Shown piece after piece: positions 26,182 to 33,916 of a stretch of 64,000 bases of DNA. The DNA lies in the NCBI GenBank assembly GCA_020849615.1, contig JADLFW010000047.1:1-64000 (forward strand). Reading direction: 5' to 3'. The notes under the pieces are model-generated. The model had not been told where the DNA came from. It did no database searches and worked only from the letters and a program-made list of their open reading frames with translations. Origin of the DNA: Phycisphaerales bacterium (GTDB lineage: Bacteria > Planctomycetota > Phycisphaerae > Phycisphaerales > UBA1924). The position numbers and the translations under genes are program-made. Numbering within the stretch: position 1 is the first letter of the stretch; the number at the start of each line of letters is the position of its first letter.

Positions 26182-26624
26182 CGCGCCACCCCCCGCTCGG
26201 CCCCGAGCAAGGTGAGGAAGCCGATCAGGCCCGAGCAGACGATACGGACATCCGCCCCGCGTCTGATCTGGTCGGCGGCATCGACGAGCCGCTCGGGCAC
26301 CCACTCCGGTGCGGATGCGATGGCGTACGCCACCAGGCGCGACAGCGCCCACTCCGAATCGGTGGCCCGCAACCAGGACATCGCCTCCGCCCACGACAGG
26401 CTCGTGGGCGTGCCCACGGCGAGCGCGGCCGACTCCTCGGCGGTCAACTCCTCCCCGGTGATGATCTTCGCGGCGAGCCATTGGGCGAACGGGTGGCGGA
26501 ACACGCGGGGCGTCAGGTTCAGGTCCGCGAAACGCTCGCGGGCCTCGTGGAAGTCGCCGAGGGCGGTGAGGGCGAAGACCTCGATATCTGCCGTCGGCGC
26601 AGAGCGAAATGGATACGATGGCAT
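26178..26624 (-). CDS. Hypothetical protein coupled to the RepA-like ATPase
   Basis: 148-aa acidic, helical protein, not recognised (FHEARERFADLNLTPRVFRH, LTAEESAALAVGTPTSLSWA). GGAG precedes the ATG at 26624. It overlaps the ATPase start by 4 bp, indicating stoichiometric co-expression and perhaps a physical partner or accessory subunit. Confidence 0.6.
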   Translation of the reverse strand: MPSYPFRSAPTADIEVFALTALGDFHEARERFADLNLTPRVFRHPFAQWLAAKIITGEELTAEESAALAVGTPTSLSWAEAMSWLRATDSEWALSRLVAYAIASAPEWVPERLVDAADQIRRGADVRIVCSGLIGFLTLLGAERGVAR

Positions 26625-26684
26625 GCAATGACTCCGTGCCCGTCGCGCGGTCGGAAGCCAAACACGGCGGGCGCTTTTCTTGGT

Positions 26685-26990
26685 TCAGATCCCGATGGCG
26701 TCGAGCTGGGCGTCGATGGCGGCCTGCCGCTTCCCGGCCGATGTCGGCGGCGGCAAGGTGTCACTATTGAGCGCGGCGATGAACTCGGAGACGGCTGCGG
26801 CGGTGGTTGTCCAGCGCCCGCCCACGCGCCAGCACTTGAGGCGAACACCCTTGACGCCGGACGTGCGCCATCGGTGGGCGGTGGATGCGGCGACGCGGGC
26901 ACCGGGGCGGCTCGACTGGAGCCGCTCGCGGATCGCGGGCAACAAGGGGAGGAACGGTTCGGGTTGAAACGACGGGGTATTGATGCTCAT
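26685..26990 (-). CDS. DUF1580 protein (excisionase-like HTH)
   Basis: 101-aa protein of the planctomycete DUF1580 family. The central motif ASTAHRWRTSGVKGVRLKCWRVGG reads like a winged-helix/MerR-type HTH with the characteristic G-V-(K/R)-G-V-R-L and R-V-G-G spacing, followed by a helix (AAVSEFIAAL). Such proteins are plausible recombination directionality factors. It sits between the replication genes and the integrase side of the element. Confidence 0.75.
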   Translation of the reverse strand: MSINTPSFQPEPFLPLLPAIRERLQSSRPGARVAASTAHRWRTSGVKGVRLKCWRVGGRWTTTAAAVSEFIAALNSDTLPPPTSAGKRQAAIDAQLDAIGI

Positions 26991-27102
26991 ACCCCTGTCC
27001 GCACCACTCAGCGCTTTTCAGATATGGGCTGCTGCCGAACGCTACGGACTGCTAGCTGGGGCCTCATTTCAGGCCTGTTTTCCTCAGCTTCCTTTTCGAG
27101 AT

Positions 27103-28074
27103 TCACTCGGCGTTTTCACGAAAACGCCGATCAACCGCCGAGTTGCCATCCTCGCTGGGGAGATGCCTCTCCCAACCTTCCGGACCCTGATCCAGATGGA
27201 CCGACCGAACCGCCCGCAATGTTTTAGGCTCGCGGGCATCCTGGAAAACCGAGTCGAGTCCTTGCTCGACCAGCTTGGCGTCCGCGCGGTACAGAATGCT
27301 CATGTACGTTTGCAGTGTCTTGTCATAGGCGGCGGCGGCGGCGGAACAGTTGCCACCGTGCGCGTAGTACAAATCGACGACGCGCTTTTGCTTCTTGGTG
27401 AGGGGCTTTGGGCGATAGGGTCCTCGCTTTCGGCCTTTCCTCTTCGGTGCCTTAATGGTAACGCTGTTGTGAATGGCCTCGTATTCCTGCGCCAGCCAGA
27501 CGTTGAGCGCCGGGATGTCGAGGTGTGGAACCGTCTTCCAGTATCGAGACAGCGGGCCCTCCCACTCCTCGACGATGATCGACCGAGATTCGCGGACGAA
27601 CGCGCGAACGTCGATCGCTGACGGGGTATCTTCCAACACGGAGGTGCCCGGCTTCATGACTTGGCCGAGCAGTCGCTCTTGAACGAGGATCATCAACCGC
27701 CCGGACGGGCTGTAGATGTCCCACACGCAATCAAACAGTGCCTCAACGCCGGTGCGCATCGTCACGTTGCCGAGCCGGATCACGGGCCCGTTGATACCCC
27801 GCGCGCGGCGGGCCAACGGGGCAATGCGGTTGATCTGCGGGAACATCACCGCGAATCGCGTGCAGACATCTTGGTACCGCCCGATCATCTCGCTTGGGAG
27901 CCCGCCCCGCTTGATGTTGCCGCGCGCGTACTCCTGAATCCAGTACACCGCACCGCGCAACTCGTGCAAGTCCCGATAAGCGGCTTGGTAGTCCTCAATG
28001 CTGGCAAATGTCCTTGCCCTCGCCTCCGTGATCGCCTGCGTAATCGCGGCGCTGTCCCATCGGTCGGCTTCCAT
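27103..28074 (-). CDS. Hypothetical protein with C-terminal sigma-70 r4/HTH-like region
   Basis: 323-aa protein. The N-terminal two thirds are unrecognised (LHELRGAVYWIQEYARGNIK; RTGVEALFDCVWDIYSPSGR). Residues about 205-260 have a basic linker (KAPKRKGRKRGPYRPKPLTK) and an HTH-like stretch (TKKQKRVVDLYYAHGGNCSA ending in AAAAYD) as in sigma region 4 or transposase N-termini. ATG at 28074 is used; GTG at 28083 is possible. Perhaps a regulator of the element. Confidence 0.65.
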   Translation of the reverse strand: MEADRWDSAAITQAITEARARTFASIEDYQAAYRDLHELRGAVYWIQEYARGNIKRGGLPSEMIGRYQDVCTRFAVMFPQINRIAPLARRARGINGPVIRLGNVTMRTGVEALFDCVWDIYSPSGRLMILVQERLLGQVMKPGTSVLEDTPSAIDVRAFVRESRSIIVEEWEGPLSRYWKTVPHLDIPALNVWLAQEYEAIHNSVTIKAPKRKGRKRGPYRPKPLTKKQKRVVDLYYAHGGNCSAAAAAYDKTLQTYMSILYRADAKLVEQGLDSVFQDAREPKTLRAVRSVHLDQGPEGWERHLPSEDGNSAVDRRFRENAE

Positions 28075-28095
28075 CGGTGGCACCCCAAAAAGGAC

Positions 28096-28145
28096 CAGAG
28101 GGAGCGCAACGGCGCGGGGTGTTGTGCGCCGTCACTCTCCCTCTG
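28096..28145 (-). terminator. Putative terminator downstream of the integrase
   Basis: Inverted repeat with outer arms CAGAGGGAG/CTCCCTCTG and inner arms CGGCGC/GCGCCG separated by a 5-base internal loop. On the minus strand it is followed by GTCCTTTTTGG. It lies 45 bp past the integrase stop. Confidence 0.55.
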
Positions 28146-28190
28146 TTTACCCGCGATGATCTGTCGCGGGCCCTCGATTCAATGTAGGCG

Positions 28191-29354
28191 TCAACCGACC
28201 TCGGCGGCGATCCGGACCACGGTCCCCAGGTCCTTTTCGGCGTAGATTTCCGTCGTGTTGAGAGCGGAATGCCCGAGCATGGCGCTCGCCACTTCGAGCC
28301 CGTAGCGCTTCCTCAAGTCTGTCGCGGCGGCGTGCCGCAGTTGATTCGGCTTCCACACCGGCAACTCCGCCTTGAGGCAGGCGTTCTTGATGGCCTGCCT
28401 GTACGTCTGCGCGTCGTATCCCTCGCGGCAGCCGGTCCACTCCCGCCCGACCTCCGCCACGGCCTCGACGGGCGAGAAGAGGGGCTTGCTCAACTCGCGC
28501 CGGAGGTACGGGCGGAGGATGTCCTGCGCCCGGGGCCCGATGGCGATGACGCGGGCCTGCCCCCGGTGGGCGTTCTTGTGGTGGACGGGCTTGTAGAGCC
28601 ACACCCGCCCGCTCATGTCGATCTGCCCGCCCGTCATCGTGCAAACCTCGCTCGGCCGCATGCCCGTGAGCCGCTGCACCCGAACCATGTCCGCGATGAC
28701 CGACGACAGACGGGGCAGGGTGGCAGCGACCAGGGCGTCGGCGACGGGCCCGACGGGCTCGCGGTCCTCCGCCCCGCCCTCGCCCCGGCGGAGCGCATCC
28801 ACGGTTTTGAGCCGCGCCCATACCTCCGCCGGGATCAACTCCTCGGCCGCACCCCACTTGAACACGAGCCGGATGGCATTGGTGTACTTGTTCGCGGTGA
28901 CGCGCGACATCTGCGGCCGGGCTTTGTCGATTCCCTTCGCCCCGGCAGTCTGCACCACAACAGCCGAGCAGCCGGTCTTGAGCATCTCGGCGCGGACGGC
29001 CTTGAGCCCGAGGGGCCCAAACTTAGCGGCCTCTGTATGCCCGTATAGACGCCGCAGGGGGCGGCAGGCGGCCTTGTACATGTTGCGGACTCCGACGCTG
29101 GTCGTCCGGGCCTCCACGTACTTCCAATGCCTCAGGATCAACTCGCCGACCGTGAGCGGCCCGGCCTGCGGGTCGGGAGGCAACTGCCGGTTGTTGGCGA
29201 TGAACTCGCCAACGAGGCGGCGGTACTCGGCTCGGCTGGCGGCGCTGCCGTGCTTGCCGAGGTAGTGGTCCTTGCCCGCGAGGGTGACAATGCCCTGCCC
29301 GCTGGCCCGGTGGTGGCGGTAGCTGGGGACGCGGTTCGATTCCTTGGCGCTCAT
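28191..29354 (-). CDS. Tyrosine recombinase (integrase)
   Basis: 387-aa site-specific recombinase. An N-terminal SAM-like/core-binding domain (GPLTVGELILRHWKYVEART) precedes the catalytic domain: Arg233 in RLTGMRPSEVC, Lys260 in HHKNAHRG, Arg340 in NQLRHAAATDL, His362 in MLGHSALNTTEIY and nucleophile Tyr371. The HxxR His is Asn337 (KPNQLRH). ATG at 29354 follows GTGAGGG. It lies next to the right 28-bp repeat, so it is the obvious enzyme for insertion of the element. Confidence 0.92.
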   Translation of the reverse strand: MSAKESNRVPSYRHHRASGQGIVTLAGKDHYLGKHGSAASRAEYRRLVGEFIANNRQLPPDPQAGPLTVGELILRHWKYVEARTTSVGVRNMYKAACRPLRRLYGHTEAAKFGPLGLKAVRAEMLKTGCSAVVVQTAGAKGIDKARPQMSRVTANKYTNAIRLVFKWGAAEELIPAEVWARLKTVDALRRGEGGAEDREPVGPVADALVAATLPRLSSVIADMVRVQRLTGMRPSEVCTMTGGQIDMSGRVWLYKPVHHKNAHRGQARVIAIGPRAQDILRPYLRRELSKPLFSPVEAVAEVGREWTGCREGYDAQTYRQAIKNACLKAELPVWKPNQLRHAAATDLRKRYGLEVASAMLGHSALNTTEIYAEKDLGTVVRIAAEVG

Positions 29355-29679
29355 GTTCAGGCCCTCACGAGTGACGCGCGGCGAGGGCGGAGGAGGAGCC
29401 ATTTTCGGTACACTACCGGAAACGCTCTGCTCGCCCGTGTTGTGAAAATCGCCGGCAATCACTGCTGAAGACACGCTATCGCGCGCGCGCGGGCCGTCAA
29501 CTGTGTGTTCCTCTTCAAGAAGCAGGATTGAGCGGCTGGGCGAATCAGGAAGGCCACCCTGATCGCGATGCTCGATTTGCAACTGCGCTTCGGCGCGGTC
29601 TAGAACTACGGCTGCGCCCTGTTCGGGCGGCGCTGTTGGTGGCGATGGCCCGCGCGGGGGCGAAGACAAGGAGCGGAAC
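29355..29679. other. Right end of the element and the following host leader
   Basis: No gene. It holds one ACTACCG (29412-29418) with a partial inverted CGGTA before it, an alternating (GC)n stretch near 29481-29490, the right attachment repeat (29512-29539), and then host sequence with the leader shared by the two FG-GAP genes. Confidence 0.6.
29512..29539 (+). other. Right attachment site (28-bp direct repeat)
   Basis: Identical to 20731-20758. Here the copy is not part of a gene; it would still read F-K-K-Q-D-stop, but only element sequence precedes it. Excision between the copies would rejoin the methylase gene directly to the FG-GAP gene region. Confidence 0.88.
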
Positions 29680-29692
29680 ATGGCCCGGCCAA
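29600..29692 (+). repeat. Leader duplicated upstream of the FG-GAP genes (copy 1)
   Basis: CTAGAACTACGGCTGCGC (29600-29617) and a longer block from 29643 to 29692 recur at 31235-31252 and 31278-31327. The block contains the AAGGAG ribosome site and the first codons (ATGGCCCGGCCAA). TAGAAC could be a -10 element. Confidence 0.8.
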
Positions 29693-31140
29693 CGCGGTTT
29701 GTTCGGCGGATGCGGCATGTGCTGATGGTGCTGGGGTCGGGGATGGGGGTGGCGGGGTTTCCGGGGCTACCGGGGATGGCGGGTGTGGCGGGGGTTGGGG
29801 TGGCGCGGGGGCAGTGCGACCCGGTGCAGTCGGCGAAGCTGGTGGGATCGGACACAGGAGGGGATGACCGGTTCGGGACGCAGGTGGCGATCCACGGAGA
29901 TATCGCCGTGATCGGGGCGCCGTGGGACAAGTTTGACGGGGTCGAGATGGGCAGCGCGTACGTGTTCGTGCGCGGCCCGGGAGGGTGGGTGCAGGAGGCC
30001 AAGCTGGTGTCGCCCGATCCCCAGCCCTACGAGTGGTTCGGGCGGTCGGTGGCGGTGTACGGCGACACGGCCGCGGTGGGCGCGACGAAGCACGACCTTG
30101 CGGAGGATGCCGAGGCGGGGTGTGTGTACGTGTTCGTGAGGTCCGGGGGTGTGTGGGCGCACCGGGCCACGCTGATCGGAGGGGATGAGGACTGCGCTTA
30201 TCTAGGCATCTCGGTGGCGATGTCCGGGGGAACGATCGTGGCGGGCGCGCAGATGAGCGACCCCGGCAACGAGGGCGCGGCGTACATCTTCGAGGGCGCG
30301 GATGATGCGTGGACGCTCCGGGCCAAGCTGCAGGACACCAGCGGCGAAGAGCTGCTGTGGTTCGGAGGCGCGGTGGCGACGGATGGCGACACGGTGGTCA
30401 TCGGGAGCACGCGTCGTGAGATCGGCGGCATCGCGACGGGCGCGGCGTACATCTACGGCCGCGTCGCGGGTGGCTGGGCGCTGCGGCAGACGGTGTGGGC
30501 GCCGGATGGCGCCTCGATGGATGAGTTCGGGTGCGGCGTCGCGGTGAGCGGGGACACGGTGATCGTCGGGGCCCGGTATGACGACAACGAGCGTGGGACG
30601 GACGCGGGATCGGTGTATGTCTTTCGCGGCGCGGGGGGGACCTGGGGGCTAGAGGCCAAGCTCCTCGATGACGAGTCGTCGAACGCGCACTTCGGGACCT
30701 CGGTGGCGGTCGAGGGTGACATCGCGATCGTCGGGTCCCCGTGGAAGAGCAAGGGTGGCACGCTGAAGACGGGCGCGTTGCGGGTCTTCACGAGGACCGG
30801 GGCGGCGTGGCCGATCGGCCCGCGCGTGTACGCGACGGATGCGGCGACGACGGATGAGTTCGGCTGCTCGGCGGCGATGTCGGGCGGGGTCGCGGTCGTC
30901 GGGGCGTGGTACGACTCGCACCCGCCATACTCGGGGGATGCGGGCTCGGCGTACGTGTTCGACATGAACTGCGACTGCGTGGCCGACCTGACGGGGGATG
31001 GGCTGGTGGACTTCAGCGACTACCTGGAGTTCCTGAACCTGTACGAGGCGGGGGACCTGAGCGTGGACTTCAACGGGGATGGGATCGTGGACTTCGCGGA
31101 TTACCTGGAGTTTCTCAACTTCTACGACGCGGGGTGCTGA
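29680..31140 (+). CDS. FG-GAP repeat secreted protein with GC-type dockerin
   Basis: 486-aa exported protein. AAGGAG lies 7 bp before the ATG. A long signal peptide is followed by QCDPVQSAKL and about seven FG-GAP-like blades of the form FGxxVAxxGDxAVIGA...GSAYVF, predicted beta-propeller. The C-terminal tail has GDGLVDFSDYLEFLNLYEAG and NGDGIVDFADYLEF and ends NFYDAGC (GC-type dockerin, two Ca-loops). First of a tandem pair. Confidence 0.87.
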   Translation: MARPTRFVRRMRHVLMVLGSGMGVAGFPGLPGMAGVAGVGVARGQCDPVQSAKLVGSDTGGDDRFGTQVAIHGDIAVIGAPWDKFDGVEMGSAYVFVRGPGGWVQEAKLVSPDPQPYEWFGRSVAVYGDTAAVGATKHDLAEDAEAGCVYVFVRSGGVWAHRATLIGGDEDCAYLGISVAMSGGTIVAGAQMSDPGNEGAAYIFEGADDAWTLRAKLQDTSGEELLWFGGAVATDGDTVVIGSTRREIGGIATGAAYIYGRVAGGWALRQTVWAPDGASMDEFGCGVAVSGDTVIVGARYDDNERGTDAGSVYVFRGAGGTWGLEAKLLDDESSNAHFGTSVAVEGDIAIVGSPWKSKGGTLKTGALRVFTRTGAAWPIGPRVYATDAATTDEFGCSAAMSGGVAVVGAWYDSHPPYSGDAGSAYVFDMNCDCVADLTGDGLVDFSDYLEFLNLYEAGDLSVDFNGDGIVDFADYLEFLNFYDAGC

Positions 31141-31234
31141 GCACGTCCCGCCCCCGGGGACGCGAGAGCAACGGGCGGCGGCGGGAAACCGCCCTGATCG
31201 GCCCGCGCCGGGTACATCGGCGGGCGGGGGCGGG

Positions 31235-31327
31235 CTAGAACTACGGCTGCGCTCCGCCCGGGTTGCCGGGTTGGCGCCGATGGCCCGCGCGGGGGCGAAG
31301 ACAAGGAGCGGAACATGGCCCGGCCAA
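31235..31327 (+). repeat. Leader duplicated upstream of the FG-GAP genes (copy 2)
   Basis: Second copy of the block at 29600-29692, showing that the duplication unit included the 5' flank and not just the coding region. Confidence 0.8.
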
Positions 31328-32736
31328 TGCGGATTGTTCGGCGGATGTCGCTCGTGGTGGTGATGGCGGCGGGGCTTCCGGGGGCGGCGAGCGGGCAGTG
31401 CGATCCGGTGCAGTCGGCGAAGCTGATCGCGTCGGACACGTTCGGCGATGACCAGTTCGGGAGTTCGGCGGCGATCGACGGGGACACGCTGATCGTGGGC
31501 GCGCCGCGGCACCGGTTGTCGGGGATGGCCGAGGCGGGGGCGGCGTACGTGTTCGTGCGCGGCCCGTCGGGATGGGTGCAGGAGGCGAAGCTGACATCGC
31601 CCGACCCCGGGGTGGCGGAATGGTTCGGGTGGTCGGTGGCGATCGACGGGGAGACGGCGGTCGTGGGGTCGATGGGGGATGACCACTCGGGGAAGGATGG
31701 GCCCGGCTGCGCGTACGTGTTCACGAGAGAGGGCGGGGTGTGGAGCTTGCGGGCCAAGCTGATGGCGCCGGACGCCGAGTCGTACGACTACCTGGGGTGC
31801 TCGGTGTCGATCTCGGGGAGCACGATCGTGGCGGGGGCGTTCCAGAGCGGCTGGAGCAACGAGGGCGCGGCGTACATCTTCGAGGGCGCGGGGGAGCTGT
31901 GGACGATGCGGGCCAAGCTCATCGAGGCCAGCGGGATGTGGGTGCAGTGGTTCGGGACATCGGTGGCGGTGGACGGCGACACGCTCGCGGTGGGGTGCAC
32001 GTGGCGGCGGGACGGGACGGGAGTGATCGACGGGGCGGCGTGCGTGTACACGTTGGGCGCGGGGGGATGGGTGCTGGAGGAGACGCTCACGGCGGCGGAC
32101 GGGATGCCGTACGACGACTTCGGCTGGTCGATCGACGTGAGCGGGGACAGCGTGCTGGTGGGGGCGCGGTACGACGACACGCCGCGGGGCCAGGACATGG
32201 GCTCGGCGTACGTCTTCCGCCGGACGGGCGGGGGCTGGATCGAGGAGGCGCATTTCATCGACATGGAGGCGACATCGCGGCCCAACTTCGGCTGGTCGGT
32301 GGGGCTCGACGGGGATGTGGCGGTGGTGGGCGCGCCGCGCCAGTGGCGTGGCGGCACGAGCACGACGGGCGCGGGGCACGTGTACTCGCGGAGCGGGGGC
32401 GTGTGGACGGCGGGCCCGCGCATGTACGCGGCGGACGGCCAGCCGCAGGATGAGATGGGGTACTCGGCGGCGGTGTCGGGGGACACGGCGGTGCTGGGGG
32501 CGTGGCTCGACACGCACGTGCCGTACGTCGGCGATTCGGGTTCGGCGTACGTGTTCGAGCTGGGGTGTGTCTGCCGGGCGGACCTGACCGGCGACGGGCT
32601 GGTGGACTTCGGCGACTACCTGGAGTTCCTGAACCTGTACGAGGCGGGTGACCTGAGCGTGGATTTCAGCGGGGATGGGATCGTGGCCTTCTCGGATTAC
32701 CTGGAGTTTCTGAACTTTTACGATGCGGGATGCTGA
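31315..32736 (+). CDS. Second FG-GAP protein with GC-type dockerin
   Basis: 473-aa tandem paralogue of the preceding gene, sharing leader, signal region, QCDPVQSAKL start, blade pattern (FGWSVAIDGETAVVGSMGDD; FGTSVAVDGDTLAVGCTWRR) and dockerin tail ending NFYDAGC. The second Ca-loop has GDGIVAFSDYLEF, with Ala for the usual acidic residue, a possible weakening of calcium binding. Probably a surface or matrix protein. Confidence 0.87.
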   Translation: MARPMRIVRRMSLVVVMAAGLPGAASGQCDPVQSAKLIASDTFGDDQFGSSAAIDGDTLIVGAPRHRLSGMAEAGAAYVFVRGPSGWVQEAKLTSPDPGVAEWFGWSVAIDGETAVVGSMGDDHSGKDGPGCAYVFTREGGVWSLRAKLMAPDAESYDYLGCSVSISGSTIVAGAFQSGWSNEGAAYIFEGAGELWTMRAKLIEASGMWVQWFGTSVAVDGDTLAVGCTWRRDGTGVIDGAACVYTLGAGGWVLEETLTAADGMPYDDFGWSIDVSGDSVLVGARYDDTPRGQDMGSAYVFRRTGGGWIEEAHFIDMEATSRPNFGWSVGLDGDVAVVGAPRQWRGGTSTTGAGHVYSRSGGVWTAGPRMYAADGQPQDEMGYSAAVSGDTAVLGAWLDTHVPYVGDSGSAYVFELGCVCRADLTGDGLVDFGDYLEFLNLYEAGDLSVDFSGDGIVAFSDYLEFLNFYDAGC

Positions 32737-32931
32737 GCGGCCCGCGCGGGGAACGGGGCCGGATTCCCGTGGCCTCGCGGTGGTGCGCGTTCAATGGTGG
32801 TCGGTCGGATGGCGCGTGCTGCGGGGCCGGGCGGCCCGGCTCCGGCGAGTGCGCAGCGCAGTGAACAACTCCGCGGGCGGCCGGCGCGGGGAGCCGCGAG
32901 CGGGCCGTCGCGCGCTGGAAAGGGGCTCATT

Positions 32932-33852
32932 ATGAAACGCGTGAGGGTGATGGCGGGCGTGGCGTGCGCGTCGGTGCTGATGGGGATGGCGGGGACGGCG
33001 GGCGCGGGACCGTGCTTTGGCGGGCTGGTGACGGTGCCGGACACGGCGAGCGACGGGGTGTGGGCGTTCTCGCAGACGGATGGGATGTTGTACAGCACGC
33101 ACTTCATCCCGTACGACGGGCGGATGGTGCGGGCGAAGGATGCGCCGTGCAGCCGGCGGGACAGCGTGCTGGTGAGCGACCCGGGCGCCGGGGCGATCCT
33201 GCACTACGGGTTCGACGGGGTGTACATCGGGACGGTGACCGATGAGGCCTCGAGCGGGATCGCGGATGTGCGCGGGCTGATGGTGCTGGGCGGGCAGATC
33301 TACTCGGCGGTGGGCGCGGGCCCGTGGGCGGACACGATCCAGCGGTTCGAGTTTGACGGGACGGGCCAGGCGACGTGGGCCTCGGAGCACCTGGCAGGCC
33401 CGGCTTCGCTGCTGACGGTCGAGCAGAGGGTGTACATCACCAACCGCGGGACGGGGAGCCTGGAGCGGTTCGGGCTGGATGGGGTGTGGCAATCGACGGT
33501 GGATTCGGGGCTGGAGGGGATCGAGCAGGTGGCGCTGGGGTTGGAGGGCGGCGTGCTGGTGGGGACGGCGCGGGGGATCCGCGCGTACGACGCGGGCGGG
33601 GCGCTGCTGGGGACGTACGCGGAGGGCTTCGCGGTGCGCGGCGTGTTCTCGCTGTCGGATGGAGAGGTGCTGTTCACGACGGCGGACTCGGTGAGGAGCC
33701 TCGACCTGGACAGCGGGATGGTGAGCCTGATCGCGGATGGGGGCGAGTTCGAGTACATCCAGCCGATCGCGTTCGTGCCGGGCCCGGCGGGAACGGCGGC
33801 GTTCGCCGGGCTGGCGGGGCTGATCGGGGTGCGGAGGCGAAGGGAGCGGTGA
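32932..33852 (+). CDS. Exported propeller-like protein with PEP-CTERM-like tail
   Basis: 306-aa secreted protein. ATG at 32932 begins a signal peptide (MKRVRVMAGVACASVLMGMA). The body has repeats resembling a six-bladed propeller (ILHYGFDGVYIGTVTDEASS; RFGLDGVWQSTVDSGLEGIE; GVLVGTARGIRAYDAGGALL). The C-terminus is FVPGPAGTAAFAGLAGLIGV followed by RRRRER, the second sorting-tail protein of the window. Function unknown. Confidence 0.8.
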   Translation: MKRVRVMAGVACASVLMGMAGTAGAGPCFGGLVTVPDTASDGVWAFSQTDGMLYSTHFIPYDGRMVRAKDAPCSRRDSVLVSDPGAGAILHYGFDGVYIGTVTDEASSGIADVRGLMVLGGQIYSAVGAGPWADTIQRFEFDGTGQATWASEHLAGPASLLTVEQRVYITNRGTGSLERFGLDGVWQSTVDSGLEGIEQVALGLEGGVLVGTARGIRAYDAGGALLGTYAEGFAVRGVFSLSDGEVLFTTADSVRSLDLDSGMVSLIADGGEFEYIQPIAFVPGPAGTAAFAGLAGLIGVRRRRER

Positions 33853-33916
33853 ACGAGGCTGACGGAGGGCGGCGGGCGGGGTGCGGGGGCCCGGCCGATG
33901 ACCTATTCTCCGCCTC

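Larger units (their letters stand above)
20731..29539. mobile_element. Integrated element (about 8.8 kb) with tyrosine recombinase
   Basis: Bounded by a perfect 28-bp direct repeat. The left copy is within the 3' end of the methylase gene; the right copy lies 158 bp beyond the start of a tyrosine-recombinase gene. Inside are two HAF-dockerin genes and a small exported gene on the plus strand, and a minus-strand block: integrase, HTH-like protein, DUF1580, a 148-aa gene coupled to a RepA-like ATPase, and three small genes. By eye it is less GC-rich than its flanks. No relaxase, transposase or phage structural gene was found, so it is best described as a small integrative element, possibly mobilised by a helper. 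Confidence 0.85.

Noticed and set aside
29481..29490. Alternating GC run near the right end as a recombination signal
   Set aside because: Short and compatible with local GC-richness; no matching sequence at the left end.
20731..29539. Prophage
   Set aside because: No capsid, terminase, portal, tail or lysis gene can be seen; the integrase and ATPase alone are not enough.
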